From NCBI GenBank assembly GCA_963576725.1, contig OY755241.1, forward strand, positions 77,424,701 through 77,488,700: DNA of 64,000 nucleotides, given 5' to 3'. The position numbers and the translations under genes were made by a program. The notes below the pieces were generated by a model that searched no databases, had not been told where the DNA came from, and worked only from the letters and a program-made list of their open reading frames with translations. Below are positions 10,590-22,532 of this stretch, piece by piece. The stretch is from Azorinus chamasolen (taxonomy: Eukaryota; Mollusca; Bivalvia; Cardiida; Solecurtidae). Position 1 is the stretch's first letter. Each line of letters starts with the position of its first letter.

Positions 10590-12225
10590 AACAAGATGTG
10601 TTTGTGAAACACTATGCCCCCTCAATATGATATTTGACCCTGAAGGATGACCTTGATCTTGACATGTCACTCCTCAAACTGTGCAGCTTCATGGGGTACA
10701 CATGCATACCAAATATCAAGTCTGTATCTTTAATGGTTCAAAAGTTATGGCCAATGTTAAAAGTTGGTGACCTTTGACCATGAAGGATGACCTTGACCTT
10801 GACATGTCACCCCTCAAACTGTGCGGCTTCATGAGATACACATGCATACCAGTAAAAAGGCTGTATGTCTACTGGTTCAAACGTTATGGCCAATGTTAAT
10901 GACCTTTGACCTTCAAACATGACCTTGACCTTGACATTTCACCCCTGACACTGTGCAGCCAAATGAGAAACACATATATACAAACTATCAAGTCTATCTC
11001 TACTGGTTCAAAAGTTATGGCCAATGTTAAAGTCTGTGACCTTTGACCCTGAAAGATGACCTTGACCTTGACATGCCACCCCACAAAATGTGCAGCTTCA
11101 TGAGATACACATGCATACCAAATATCAAGACTTTATCTCTATTGGTTCAAAAGTTATGGACAATTTGAAGTTGGTGACCTTTGACCCTGAAGGATGACCT
11201 TGACATGTCACCGCTCAAACTGTGCAGCTTCATGAGATACAAAAGTATGCCAAATATCAAGTCTCTATCTGTACTGGTTCAAAAGTTATGGCCAATGTTA
11301 AAGTCCGTGATTTGACCCATATGTTTGACCTCTGACCTTTAAGCGTGACCTTGACCTTAACATGTCGCACCTCAAAATGTGCGGCTTCATGAGAGACATA
11401 TGCATGCCAAATATCAAGTCTATCTGTACTGAGTTAAAAGTTATGACCAATGTTACAGTTACAGACAAAGAAACAGGCAATTTGACCTTTGACCCTGAAG
11501 TATGACCTTGACCTTGACATGTCACCCATCAAAACGTATAGCTTCATGAGATACACAAGCATGCCAAATATCAAGTCTCTATCTTTTCTGGTCCAAAAGT
11601 TATGGCCAATGTTAAAGTCGGTGATTTGACCCATATATTTGACCTCTGACCTTGAAGGATGACCTTGACCTTGACATGTTACCCCTCAAAATGTGCGGCT
11701 TCATGAGATACATATGCATGCCAAATATCAAGTCTCTATCTGTACTGAGTCAAAAGTTATGACCAATGTTAAAGTTGCGTTAAAGTTACAGCCAAAAAAA
11801 CAGATAATTTGACCTTTGACCCTGAAGGATGACCTTGACCTTGACATGTCACCCCTCAAAATGTGCAGCTTCATAAGATACACAAGCATGCCAAATATCA
11901 AGTCTCTATCTCTACTGGTCCAAAAGTTATGACCAATGTTAAAGTCAGTAATTTGACCCATATATTTGACCTTTGACCTTGAAGGATGACCTTGACCTTG
12001 ACATGTCACCCCTCAAAATGTGCGGCTTTATGAGATACATATGCATACCAAATATCAAGTCTCTATCTGTACTGGCTCAAAAGTTATGACCAATGTTAAA
12101 GTTGCTGACAAACAAACAGACAAACAGACAAACAGACAAACAGACAAACAGACAAACAAACAAACAAACAAACAGACAGGGCAAAAACAATATGCCCCCC
12201 AGATTTGATCTGGGGGGCATAAAAA
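10590..12225 (+). mobile_element. Family B pearl-type element with nuclear-receptor-like half sites
   Basis: Starts AACAAGATGTGTTTGTGAAA, where GTGTTT/AAACAC form a 5' hairpin. The core has about ten units built on TGACCTTTGACC, GATGACCTTGACCTTGACAT and CATGCCAAATATCAAGTCTC. A (ACAAACAG)n microsatellite follows at 12105-12180, then the 3' hairpin TATGCCCCCCAGATT/GATCTGGGGGGCATA and AAAAA. TGACCTTTGACC (for example 10768-10779) is a direct repeat of the nuclear receptor half site with 1-bp spacing. No ORF. Confidence 0.88.
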
Positions 12226-12389
12226 TGTAGTGTGGAAAACGCATAATGAGGGGAAGTATCATTTATCAAGACCATAACATTTTTAGTGATTTCCCTTTAC
12301 ATATTGTTTTTATTAGAGGGGAGACATCCGTTTTTTTTTACAAAAACCTCTAGTTTATATTGCTTTCAACCCTTACAATGCAAAATTGT
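12226..12389 (-). mobile_element. Family D fragment
   Basis: GGAAAACGCATAATGAGGGG at about 12233 matches the family D unit, and GAGGGGAGACATCC near 12315 recalls its terminal hairpin arm. The remainder is unrecognised. Confidence 0.45.
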
Positions 12390-13688
12390 AACAAGAGGGA
12401 CAGAATGGCCCTGATATCGCTTACAGGACAATCAGAGGAGAAGATTTTCAAAGTTCTCTATATTTTTCTATAGAAAACTAGCCGGCCCTGGGGCGGGCCA
12501 ATTTTGACCCCAGGGGCATAATTTATATAACTTTTGTAGAGAACCTGAACATAATGCTATCTGCCAAATATGAAAGCTGAGAACCTTCTAGTTTCAGGAG
12601 AAAATTTTCAAAGTTTTCACTATATATGTTTCTATTGAAAACTCGCAATCCCTGGGGCAGGCCAATTTTGACCCCAGGGTCATAATTTATATAACTTTTG
12701 TAGAGAACCTCAACATAATGCTAAGTGCCAAATATGACAGCTGAGAACCTTCCAGTTTCAGGAGAAGATTTTCAAAGTTTTCACTATATATATTTCTATT
12801 GCAAACTGGCAATCCCTGAGGTGGGGCCAGTTTTGACCCCAGGGACATACTTTATAAAACTTTTGTAGAGGACCTGAACATAATGTTATGTACCAAGTAT
12901 GAAAGATGAGAACCCTGTAGATTCAGAGAAGAAGATTTTCAAAGTTTTCACTATATGTTTCTATTGAAAACTGGCCATCCCTGGGGCAGGGCCAATTTCA
13001 ACCACAGGGGCATAATGTACATATAACTTTTGTAGAGGACCTTAACATGATGCTGTGTGCCAAATATGAAAGCTGAAAACCTTCAAGTTTCAAGAGGAGA
13101 AGATTTTCAAAGATTTCACTATATGTTTCTTTTGCAAACTGGCTGACCCCTAGGGCGGGGCAAATTTTTATCCCAGGGGCATGAATTATATAACTTTTGT
13201 AGAGGACTTTAACATGATGTTATGTGCCAAATAAGAAAGCTGAGAATCTTCCAGTATGAAAGCTGAGAATCTTCCAGTTTCAGAGGAGATTTTCAAAAAG
13301 TTTTCATTATATGTTTCTATTGAAAACTGGAAACCCCTGGGGCAGGGCCAATTTTAATCCCAGGGACATAATTTATATAACTTTTGCAGAGGACTTGAAC
13401 ATGATGTGCCAAATATGAAATCTGAGAACCTTCTGGTTTCAGGGGAGGAGATTTTCAAAGTTTCACTATATGTTTCTATTGAAAACTGGTCACCCCTAGG
13501 TCGGACCAATTTTGCCCCCGGGTCATAAATTATATAACTTTTGTAGAGAATCTATAGGTGATGCTATGTGCCAAAGATGAAAGCTGAGAACCCTGTAGAT
13601 TCAGAGATTTTTAAAGGTTCAAATTGTTGATGACGCACACCGACACAGGACGGACATTATGCAATCACAAAACTTTACCCTGAGCAAG
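12390..13688 (+). mobile_element. Family A pearl-type element A1, 3' truncated
   Basis: Starts AACAAGAGGGACAGAATGGC. Eight or so core units repeat GTAGAGGACCTGAACATGAT, GTGCCAAATATGAAAGCTGA and GGCAGGGCCAATTTTGACCC. The 3' part (TTGATGACGCACACCGACAC ... ACCCTGAGCAAG) stops before the usual GAGCTAAAAA hairpin end and joins T1 sequence. Confidence 0.85.
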
Positions 13689-13997
13689 ACGTTACATGTA
13701 TGCCTGAGAGTCAAGACAGTATTTAAAGCTCCGAAGAGTCAAAAGAATAAATCCAGATAATTTGTTGCTGTTGGCCTTAAGCCAAAGAAGGGAGCCCTTT
13801 GTGTTTATATGGCAGAAGTAATAGCACAGTGTGACACAGATTGCAGCCTGAAGTGCATGAAAAAATCTGGTGATGTGTACATTTGGCCCAATCAAAAAGA
13901 CTGTTCACAAGAACCACAAGAATTGATTCTGGTTGCTGTAGAAGCACCAGAAATAGTCAATGAAAGGGGGCATATTAGGTTTAAGAATATGACTTGA
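13686..13997 (+). pseudogene. Decayed C-terminal ORF of transposon T1, family unknown
   Basis: An open frame starts at the junction with A1 and continues to TGA 13995-13997, about 103 codons, with a single in-frame TAA at 13758-13760 (probably CAA to TAA). The stretch after it reads FVAVGLKPKKGALCVYMAEV, then MKKSGDVYIWP, DCSQEPQELILVAV and APEIVNERGHIRF. The mix of hydrophobic strands and charged turns looks like genuine coding sequence: a small beta-rich C-terminal domain. I do not recognise the family. Its position in the right flank of T1 suggests it is the tail of that element's own protein, with the N-terminal part lost or displaced beyond the pearl insertions. The first start codon (13809) is internal, not a true start. 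Confidence 0.45.
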
Positions 13998-14954
13998 GCA
14001 AACTTCACACAAAGCTTGCAAAGTTGCACAAGAATTTCTATTTCAAGTGATTGACATATTAGGGTGTAGTTTCCGTAACCAATTACATGACCACTTGAAA
14101 CATTAATTCATTTGAAGATAGCTGCTTTATTACCTACTAGAATAAATCAGAATTATTAGAAGACTCTAATTCTTGACACATATCATGGTTTAAGCAGTTT
14201 TTCAGTGTGCTGTATGACTGTTCCTTTCCCCTGTTCTTGTTTAATGTTGTTCAATTTCAATCTATAACATTGCAATCATAATTTCATAGCCTAAAAACAG
14301 TATTGATCTGATATGATATTGTAGTTTTTTAAAGTGTCATTATATGTATCCTTTCTTGCTTGTATCTAGTAGTTTGTACTGCTTATTCTTGCTTATAATG
14401 ACCAATCAGTGATAGTCTCATTGTGTAGTGTCCGTAACCAAACTATATGCACTTTATCATAAGTGTATACATGGGAATTGAGAGGTTCTGGAGTTATGAA
14501 TCTTTTTTTAAGTGTAGCAGTGAGGTCAGAACAGTACAGTAAATGCCTTTGAGGCATCTTTTTGTACCTTTTCTGTAATTCACATTAACTGTTTGGGTTT
14601 GGTTTTGTTAAGGCCAGATCGGTGTTATCTAAATGCTTTCCTGAATTTAATTGTAGAGTAATTACTTGCTTTCTTTGCATTCTATGAATTTTAGTTACAC
14701 ATTGTTATTGATGATTCAAGGTAAACAAATAAAGTGCTATTGGTTTTTCATTCTTTTCTTGCATGTTATATGCCTCATGTAGTGTCCGTAACTGCCTGAC
14801 AACCTAATGTAGAAGAATGCAAAACTATAAAAAGTATGTGCAGATTTACAAAAACGAAGCATTGGTCTGGATAAGAAAATCCTCGAATTTTATGAAAAAA
14901 GGTGTTAGAAAATCCTTCCTAAAACTTCATTTTTTCACCTCAGTGAGACACTTT
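13998..14954. other. T1 right interior, noncoding
   Basis: AT-rich and without a convincing ORF. It carries three same-orientation copies of the TAGTGTCCGTAAC motif (14067, 14426, 14780). Confidence 0.5.
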
Positions 14955-15057
14955 TCAGCACCAATACCGTGTTTTAGCCGATATGAAGTTGAATTATTAA
15001 AATGCCATATGAACAGTATACATGAAAGAAGCTTTGGCCATTGTAGAAACTTATCAA

Positions 15058-15172
15058 TATAATTCCATAAGCAAAACAAAGCAGATTCTAACCAGACACA
15101 TTCTACAAGAGCCATATGATCTGGGTCTTCTCTGTTCACAAAGGGGTTAAAAAGGTATATCTATGGAGTAAA
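15058..15172 (-). mobile_element. M3 MITE fragment
   Basis: Degraded core GCAAAACAAAGCAGATTC ... GATCTGGGTCTTCTCTGTTC, followed by TATCTATGGAGTAAAGG, the M3 end motif. The left half is missing. Confidence 0.5.
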
Positions 15173-15337
15173 GGTATAAAGATGTTTTATCATGAAACAT
15201 CTGCAGTTTGAAGCACTTTGAAGTATTTCCTTCATTCCTAATATCAAATATTCATTCTCATAATTATCTTTTAATTTTATTTTTCAAATAAAGAGATTTT
15301 GAGCATCTCGTAAGGTATGCTAGTAAAGTCTTCTTGC

Positions 15338-15772
15338 AACAAGATGTGTTTGTAAAACACTATGCCCCCACCCAATTTGACCTTTGAACCTGAAGAATGA
15401 GCTTGACCTTGACATGTCACCCCTCAAAATATGCAGCTTTATAAGATACACATGCATGCCAAATATCAAGTCTCTATCTCAACTAGTTCTAAAATTATGG
15501 CCAATGTGATTTGACCTAAATATTTTATTTCTGACCTTCAACGATGACATTGACCTTGACATGTCACCTCTCAAAATGTGCGGCATTATGAGGTACATAT
15601 GCATGCCAAATGTCATATGCATGCCAAATGTCATATGCATGCCAAATATCAAGTCTATCTGTACTGGCTCAAAAGTTATTACCAATGTTAAAGTTGCTGA
15701 CAAACAAACAGACAAACTGACAGAGAGGGCGAAATCAATATGATCCCCAGATCTGATCTGGGGGCACAATAA
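15338..15772 (+). mobile_element. Family B pearl-type element, short copy
   Basis: AACAAGATGTGTTTGTAAAA start, two core units, a short (ACAAACAG) tract, and the hairpin ATGATCCCCAGATCTGATCT with GGGGGCACAATAA. An 18-bp unit, CATATGCATGCCAAATGT, is repeated three times at about 15596-15650. Confidence 0.85.
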
Positions 15773-16021
15773 GTATGCCAAATCAAAGCTAATTTTATGA
15801 AATGCAGTAGGAATAGGGAATACAGCAAAATATAATCACTTAATTGTTCTTGATGCATGTCTAAAGGGACAAGCCAATCATACAACAGATACAACAATTG
15901 TCAATTAATAAGTCATGGTGCTTAATTTAGAAAACAAACTCTTAACTACTGTCAACCTTCAAAGTCATTTGACACTTTTATCAAACTAAAACCTTTTTCA
16001 TATCAAAATAAACAGCAAATA
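15773..16021. other. No recognised feature
   Basis: AT-rich intergenic sequence; no ORF, RNA gene or element end seen. Confidence 0.5.
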
Positions 16022-16214
16022 TACAGTAAAACCCCTCTAAACCAGAATTCTAGAAGAAGAATCTTTTTCTAGGCAGGTGGCTGCTTGATGCAGGGTGCAA
16101 GTCATGCAGAAAGCTTCTAAAAGAGCTTACTGCATAGATTTCACCCTGCATTAAGCTGCCACCTGTCTCCAAGACCGATATTGATACTTAGAAACTTAGA
16201 GGGGTTATACTGTA
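16022..16214. mobile_element. M5 pogo-like MITE
   Basis: TA plus CAGTAAAACCCCTCTAAAC at the left and GTTTCTAAGTATCAATATCG-type sequence ending TTAGAGGGGTTATACTGTA at the right. An internal inverted repeat pairs CAGGTGGCTGCTTGATGCAG with CTGCATTAAGCTGCCACCTG. TA flanks and CAGT ends fit pogo/Tigger-type MITEs. Confidence 0.75.
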
Positions 16215-16266
16215 TTGTGGAATGTAGATACTAGGAATGAAGATACAACCGGCATGCTTCATTCAT

Positions 16267-16410
16267 AAGAATTACTATGCTAGTAGTAAGCTCAGCTGTA
16301 TTTTGGCGAGTTAGAAAAGTTGTTAAATGCGAGCCTTGACGAGCATTCAACTACTTTTCTGACGAGCCAAAATACAGCTTAACTTCTAAACTACTAGCGT
16401 AGCAATTCTT
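16267..16410. mobile_element. Foldback element
   Basis: Arms AAGAATTACTATGCTAGTAG and CTACTAGCGTAGCAATTCTT continue inward as CAGCTGTATTTTGGCGAG / GACGAGCCAAAATACAGCT. Stem about 65 bp, loop about 10 bp. No ORF. Confidence 0.75.
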
Positions 16411-17415
16411 TTATCATGCAACACCAATAAAGAATGGAAAAATTGAAGAAAAAGAAAGTTTGCTCAAGCAGTTCTGTCCAGTGAATAACATGAGGGCCAT
16501 GAGGCCCTGAAGCGCTCACCTGAGAAAACCCAAGGGGCCTGGCCATTTTTGACCAAGAAGTCATTATTTGTACAACATTGGTAGAAAACCACAAGGCAAA
16601 GCACCATGCCATTAATTAAAGGTCTAAGCCTAATGGTTTCAGAGAAAAATAATATTTCATATTTTTCCCATGAAAAACTGATAAGCCCCAAGGCAGGGCC
16701 AAGTTTTGCCCAGAGGCCAGGGTTGAAAGTTGAACATTCTTGGCAGAGGACCACAAGCCAAGCTAAATATTTGTATAGGACCATTAGATCATGTTACATA
16801 CCAAACATCAAAGGTCTAGGCCTTACAGTTTCAGAAGATTTTTAAAGATTTTCCTATGAAAAACTGATAAGCCCTTGGGCGGGGCCATTTTTGGCCCAGG
16901 GGTCATAATTTGAACAATCTTTGTAGAGAACCATTACATAATGCTACATTCCAAATATCAAAGGTATAGGCCTAACAGTTTCAGACAAAAAGATTTTTAA
17001 AGATTTTCCTATGAAAAACTGATAAGCCCTTGGGCGGGGCCATTTTTGGCCCGGGGGTCATAATTTGAACAATCTTTGTAGAGGACCATAAGATCATGCT
17101 ACATACCAATTATCAAAAGTCTAGGCCTTACAGTTTCAGACAAGAAGATTTTTAAAGATTTTCCTATGAAAAACTGATAAGCCCTTTGGCGGGGTCATTT
17201 TTGGCCCGGGGGTCATAATTTGAACAATCTTTGTAGAGGACCATTAGATCATGCTACATACCAAATATCAAAGGTCTAGGCCTTTCAGTTTCAGAGGAAA
17301 AGATTTTTAAAGATTTTCCTATGAAAAACTGATAAGCCCTTGGGCGGGGCCATTTTTGGCCTGGGGGTCATAATTTGAACAATCTTTGTAGAGGACCATA
17401 AGATCATGCTACATG

Positions 17416-19192
17416 CATACATGTGATAACTACCGACGGTAGTTGAATTCTACCGTTTTCAGAGGTGGTTTACCGTTCTACCGGAACGGTATTTAAATCT
17501 ACCGTTTTTGAAATTTACAAAGGCAATTTTTTTTAGTGACATACATTTTCCTCCCTGGTGGCGTTTATCTGTTAGTTCTGTACACACACAGACCACCTTT
17601 AACTTGCTACCATGCTGTGATCCACGCTTGGTCTGTTTTGGTAGGGACCAATCAAGGCAATCCCCTGTGGAGACCTTGGAGAACACCCGAATTACATAAT
17701 CACGAGGTGGTTCCGGTTTTCACTCTACTACTTTACCAAATAAATTGTTCGGGAACCAGTCGTGTCAAAATGCAAACGTCTACCACAAATATCACATGCA
17801 GCAGGTTTATTACTCAAGCGAGGCGACATGGGAGTGTCATGACCCTATAATAGGAATTATTTTTTCATATTTAAGTTATAAGAGATAGAAATGCTTCTCT
17901 GCTTCCTTGTCAAAGACAGCTGTGCTTGGCCTCGTTGTTGCAATGGTCCGAAACACTTCGAAAATAAGACTGTTTGGACTGATAATCATGGATTTGATTT
18001 GTACACAAAATTACTTTTTCATTAATATAATTAGTGGTAAGGACACTAAAGAAGTAATTGAAAACACCCTGAAATATTATCTACCATTGCAAACTCTTCA
18101 AAAAATAATTACTATATATAAAGTTGAAATGTCATTTTCGCGACGATTGTAGAGACGGGCTAAAACACGGACTCTGAACCCTGTTTGGATTTCAACATTT
18201 CTGTGACTGCTCAGTGTTTGCAGTAAATAATTTGAACTGAGTAAAGGTTTAACTGACTTGAACTGAGTAAAAGTTGTCATTGGGACTGGGAGTATAGCTA
18301 AATAGGGGCTATAAAATGAGCCACCCCCTAAAAATGTTATTATAAAATAAAATAAAATAAAATGGAATTACTTATCATTATATGATAAAACAGTAATAAA
18401 TATTGATTTTCATGACAATATTTAATAAGGAACCCAGTGTTTTGGGCTTGAGACCTATTGATTTGAAAGAGTCCTTTTGGCCCATGAAAAAAATCTAGAA
18501 TTATTACTGAATGCCAATTACATGTATTAGTATTTGTTTTTAACCCTTTCCCTGTTCCATTTTCATTCCAAATTCCAGTCCCTACTGAATATTCATAAAC
18601 AAAGTGGTTATAAGGAAATATGGAGATTGGAACTTTATTGCTATTTATTTCTACATTTTAGAAAGTACAGAAACATTTTTAAAATTCCAAAATCAACCAG
18701 AGCAGACCCTGATCAGATGGCTCCTATAGGATCTATCTGATCTGGGTCTACTCTGTTTGCAAATGCATGAAAACTTCGTTGTTTATATGATGGAAAGGGT
18801 TAATGGGGATTTAACACATTAGATTTTTTGGCCAAACCAGAAAGTGTAGAATCATTCCTATATCATAAGCAAACAGAGCAGACCCTGACCAGACAGCTCC
18901 TGTAGGAGCCATCTGATCTGGGTCTATTCTCTTTGCAAATTTATGCGTGAAAAAGGTGTTTATATGAGGGAAAGGGTTAAGTGTGTAAATGTTATGTGTG
19001 TAATGTAAGATTTATAATGGTATGGTATGCATTTATGGTAAAGTATGAATGATATTGTTAAATAGTATAACAAACATAAGTATCTTTTTCCTCCTTTTGT
19101 CGTGTCAGTAAAATCTACCTGACAAAAGTCAAATCTACCTGACAAATTTCCAAAATCTACCTGACATGCCTCAGCAGGTTATCACATGTATG
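17416..19192. mobile_element. T2, nonautonomous DNA transposon inside A2
   Basis: Perfect 15-bp inverted repeats CATACATGTGATAAC (17416-17430) and GTTATCACATGTATG (19178-19192), with a 6-bp direct duplication TACATG (17410-17415, 19193-19198). The duplication lies in the family A core sequence CTACATGCCAAATATC, so the empty site can be read in neighbouring units. The left end has repeated CTACCG motifs and the right end three CTACCTGAC motifs. Small ORFs (for example 17536-17850) show no transposase domain. A second, truncated copy lies at 37962-38939. Confidence 0.85.
18540..18803 (-). mobile_element. M1 MITE nested in T2
   Basis: TTAA at 18540-18543 and 18800-18803; ends CCCTTTCCCTGTTCCATTTT and TTTATATGATGGAAAGGG. 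The core at about 18695-18762 has arms CAGAGCAGACCCTGATCAGA and TGATCTGGGTCTACTCTG. A second, partial core (about 18868-18940) follows within the 175 bp after it. Confidence 0.8.
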
Positions 19193-19565
19193 TACATGAC
19201 AAATATCAAAAGTCTAGGCCTTACAGTTTCAGAGAAGAAGATTTTTAAAGATTTTCCTATGACAAACTGATAAGCCCTAGGGCGGGGCCATTTTTGGCCC
19301 GGGGGTCATAATGTGAACAATATTTCGTTCCCCCTAACCATCGATGCTTCTGACAAAATTTGGTTAAAATCAGGCCAGTGGTTTCAGAGGAGATGTCGTT
19401 TGAAAATGTGGACGGACGCCGGACGCCGGACGCTGGACGACGGACGGATTGCGGTCACAATAACTCACCTGAGCCTTTGGCTCAGGTGAGCTAAAAAACG
19501 GAAAGCAATTTCTTTGGATACAAAGTATCAGATAATAAAATGTGTTAAGGACAGTGGAAAATCGA

Positions 19566-20490
19566 AACAAGAGTACCGCATACGGTACATAATATGCCCA
19601 CTTGCAAACTTTCTCCAATTCGACATGCCTTATAAGTGTTGACATTTTCTAATCTGTGCTTCAGATCTTGATTTCCATATTAAGGTGATACTATTTTTTT
19701 TAAAAATGAAGTGAATATCTTATTAAATACAAAAGTTACACCTAATCCTCATTTTTGCAGATTTTTGTAAAGTGCAACGGCCATAACTCTGTAAAGACAA
19801 ACTGAATGAACCTCAAAATAAACTCAGCTTCAAATTTTGTTGCTTAAAACATTTGTGTTAAGGTGTTAAGTTTCATTTATATCAACAGACAAACTAAAAA
19901 TTTACCGACTAACAAAGCAACGAACACACAAAGTTCAAGGACCATAACGTTACTCCGAAACGACAAATCAAATGAGCCTCAGAATCGATTGAGCTTCAGA
20001 CCTTGATGCATTAAACATTTGTGTGAAGTTTCATTAATATCTGTCAAATAGTTTTCCCAGAAAACAGCGGACAAATTATTTGCATGTATTTGCATTATTT
20101 TTTTAAGTAAAAGGGCCATAACTCTGAAATGACAAATCCAATGAACCTCACAATCGACTCAGCTTCAGATCTTGATGCATTAAACATTTGTGTGAAGTTT
20201 CATTAATATCTCTTAAATAGTTTTCCCAGAAAACAGCGGACAAACTATTTGCATATTTTTTAAGGACAAGGGCCATAACTCTGAAATGAAAAATCAAATG
20301 AACCTCAAAATCAACTCAGCTTCAGATCTTCATGCATTTAACATTTGTGTGAAGTTTCATTAATATCTGTCAAATAGTTTTCCCAGAAAACAGCGGACAA
20401 ACAAAATGTTGACGGACGAACGAACGAATGAACGGACGGACGGACAGGGCCACGACAATATACGACCACCTTTATTAGGTGGGCGTATAA
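19566..20490 (+). mobile_element. Family C pearl-type element C1
   Basis: Starts AACAAGAGTACCGCATACGG (hairpin GTACCG/CGGTAC). Core units of about 160 bp carry AGGGCCATAACTCTGAAATG, CTCAGCTTCAGATCTTGATG and GTGTGAAGTTTCATTAATAT. Then come (ACGGACGA)n at 20408-20450 and the hairpin CGACCACCTTTATTAGGTGGGCG ending TATAAAAA. It lies between Tigger pieces 2 and 3, in a lysine (AAA) run. Confidence 0.88.
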
Positions 20491-20553
20491 AAAGATATTG
20501 CTGCTGATTTTCAAATACAATGTATTGCCAAATACGCTGAGCACTATCTTGAA

Positions 20554-22532
20554 AACAAGAGGGCCAGAATGGCCCTGAAGCGCTCACCAGACAATCAGAG
20601 GAGAAGATTTTCAAAGTTTTCACTATATGTTTCTATAGAGAACTATCCGGCCCGGGGGCGGGCCAATTTTGACCCCAGGGTAATAATTTATAAAAACTTG
20701 TAGGGGACCTGAACATGATGCTATGAGCCAAATATGAAAGCTGAGATTAACCTTCCAGTTTCAGAGAAGAAGATTTTCAAGGTTTTCTCAATAATTATGC
20801 TTCTATTGAAAACTGTCTACTACCCCTGTGGCAGGGCCAATTTTGACACCAGGGTCATAATTTATATAACTTTTGTAGAGGACCTAAACATGATGCTCTG
20901 TGCCAAATATGAAAGCTGAGAGCCTTCCAGTTTCAGAGATGAAGATTTTCAAAGATTTCACTATTCGTTTCTATTGAAAACTGCCCACCCCTGGGGCGGG
21001 GCCAATTTTGACCCCAGGGGCCATACTTTATATAACTTTTGTAGAAGACCTGAACATGATGCTACATGCCAAATATGAAAGCTGAGAACCTTCCAGTTTC
21101 AGAGGAAAAGATTTTCAAGAATTTCACCATTTGTTTCTATTGAAAACTGCCCTACCCTGGGGCGAGGTCAATTTTGACCCAGGGCCCATAATTTACATAA
21201 CTTTGTAGAGGACCTGAACATGATGCTATGTGCCAAATATGAGAAGCTGAGAGCCTTCCAGTTTCAGAGAAGAAGATTTTCAAAGATTTCACTATTTGTT
21301 TCTATTGAAAACTGCCCAGCCCTGGGGTGGGGCCAATTTTGACCCCGGGGCCATACTTTATATAATTTTTGTAGAAGACCTGAACATGATGCTATGTGCC
21401 AAATATGAAAGCTGAGAACCATCCAGTTTCACAGGAAAAGATTTTCAAGGATTTCACTATTTGTTTCTTTTGAAAACTGCCCACCCCTGGGGCGGGGCCA
21501 ATTTTTAACCTGGGGCCATAATTTATATAACTTTTGTAGAGGACCTTAACATGATGCTCTGTGCCAAATATGAAAGCTGAGAACCTTCCAGTTTCAGACA
21601 AGAAGATTTTCAAAGATTTCACTATTTGTTTCTATTGAAAACTGCCCACCCCTGGGGCGGGGCCAATTTTGACTCCGGGGCCATAAATAATATAATTTTC
21701 GTTGAGGACCTGAACGTGATGCTCTGTGCCAAATATGAAAGCTGAGAACCTTCCAGTTTCAGACAAGAAGATTTTCAAAGATTTCACTATTTGTTTCTTT
21801 TGAAACCTGCTCACCCCTGGGACGGGGCCAATTTTGACCCTGGGGCCATAATTTATATAACTTTTGTAGAGGACCTGAACATGATGCTATGTGCCAAATA
21901 TGAAAGCTGAGAGCCTTCCAGTTTCAGACAAGAAGATTTTCAAAGATTTCACTATATGTTTCTATTGAAAACTGCCCACCCCTGGCGCGGGGCCAATTTT
22001 GACCCCAGGGCCATAATTTATATAACTTTTGTAGAGGACCTGAACATGATGCTATGTGCCAAATATGAAAGCTGACAGCCTTCCAGTTTCAGAGAAGAAG
22101 ATTTTCAAAGTTTGCACTATATCATTCTATTGAAAACTTCCCACCCCTGGGGCGGGGCCAATTTTGACCCCAGGGCCACAATTTATATAACTTTTGTAGA
22201 GGACCTGAACATGATGCTATGTGCCAATTATGAAAGCTGAGAAGCTTCTGGTTTCAGAGGAGAAGATTTTCAAAGTTTTACTATATGTTTCTATTGAAAA
22301 CAAGGCATCCCTGGGGCGGGGTCAATTTTGACCCCAGGGGCATAATTTATATAACTTTTGTAGAGGACCTGAATATGATGCTATGTGCCAAAGATGAAAG
22401 TTGAGATCCCTGTAGATTCAGAGGAGAAGATTTTTAAAGGTTCAAATTGTTGACGACGCACGACGCACGCCAACGGACAACCGGCGATCACAAAAGCTCA
22501 TCCTGAGCACTTTGTGCTCTGGTGAGCTAAAA
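20554..22532 (+). mobile_element. Family A pearl-type element A3
   Basis: AACAAGAGGGCCAGAATGGC start; about eleven core units of roughly 157 bp; 3' part GACGACGCACGACGCACGCC and hairpin TCATCCTGAGCA...TGCTCTGGTGAG, then CTAAAAAA. It splits the Tigger frame between TILK and KKDEII. Confidence 0.88.

Larger units (their letters stand above)
7039..14984. mobile_element. T1, large transposon with perfect 26-bp inverted repeats, triply interrupted
   Basis: A 26-bp inverted repeat beginning CGGCTAAAACACGG and ending TTGGTGCTGA matches perfectly at 7042-7067 and, inverted, at 14955-14980. Between them lie two unique flanks (7068-8784 and 13689-14954) and three pearl-type insertions (8785-13688). 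Both unique flanks carry the motif TAGTGTCCGTAAC: plus-strand copies at 7634, 8184, 14067 (one mismatch), 14426 and 14780, minus-strand copies at 7797 and 8551. That motif and the TIR tie the two flanks together as one element of about 3.0 kb before the insertions. The target duplication is not clear and the superfamily is unknown. Confidence 0.7.
16487..19498 (+). mobile_element. Family A pearl-type element A2, carrying T2
   Basis: Starts AACATGAGGGCCATGAGGCC (hairpin GGGCC/GGCCC). Core units of 155 bp are marked by ATAAGCCC at about 16681, 16868, 17023, 17178 and 17332. It ends in a (GACGCCG)n-like tract and the hairpin CTCACCTGAGCC/GGCTCAGGTGAG followed by CTAAAAAA. T2 sits at 17416-19192. 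A2 separates piece 1 from piece 2 of the Tigger transposase. Confidence 0.88.

Noticed and set aside
18150..18172. GGCTAAAACACGG inside T2, resembling the T1 terminal repeat
   Set aside because: The match stops after 13 bases and has no inverted partner nearby, so chance is likely.
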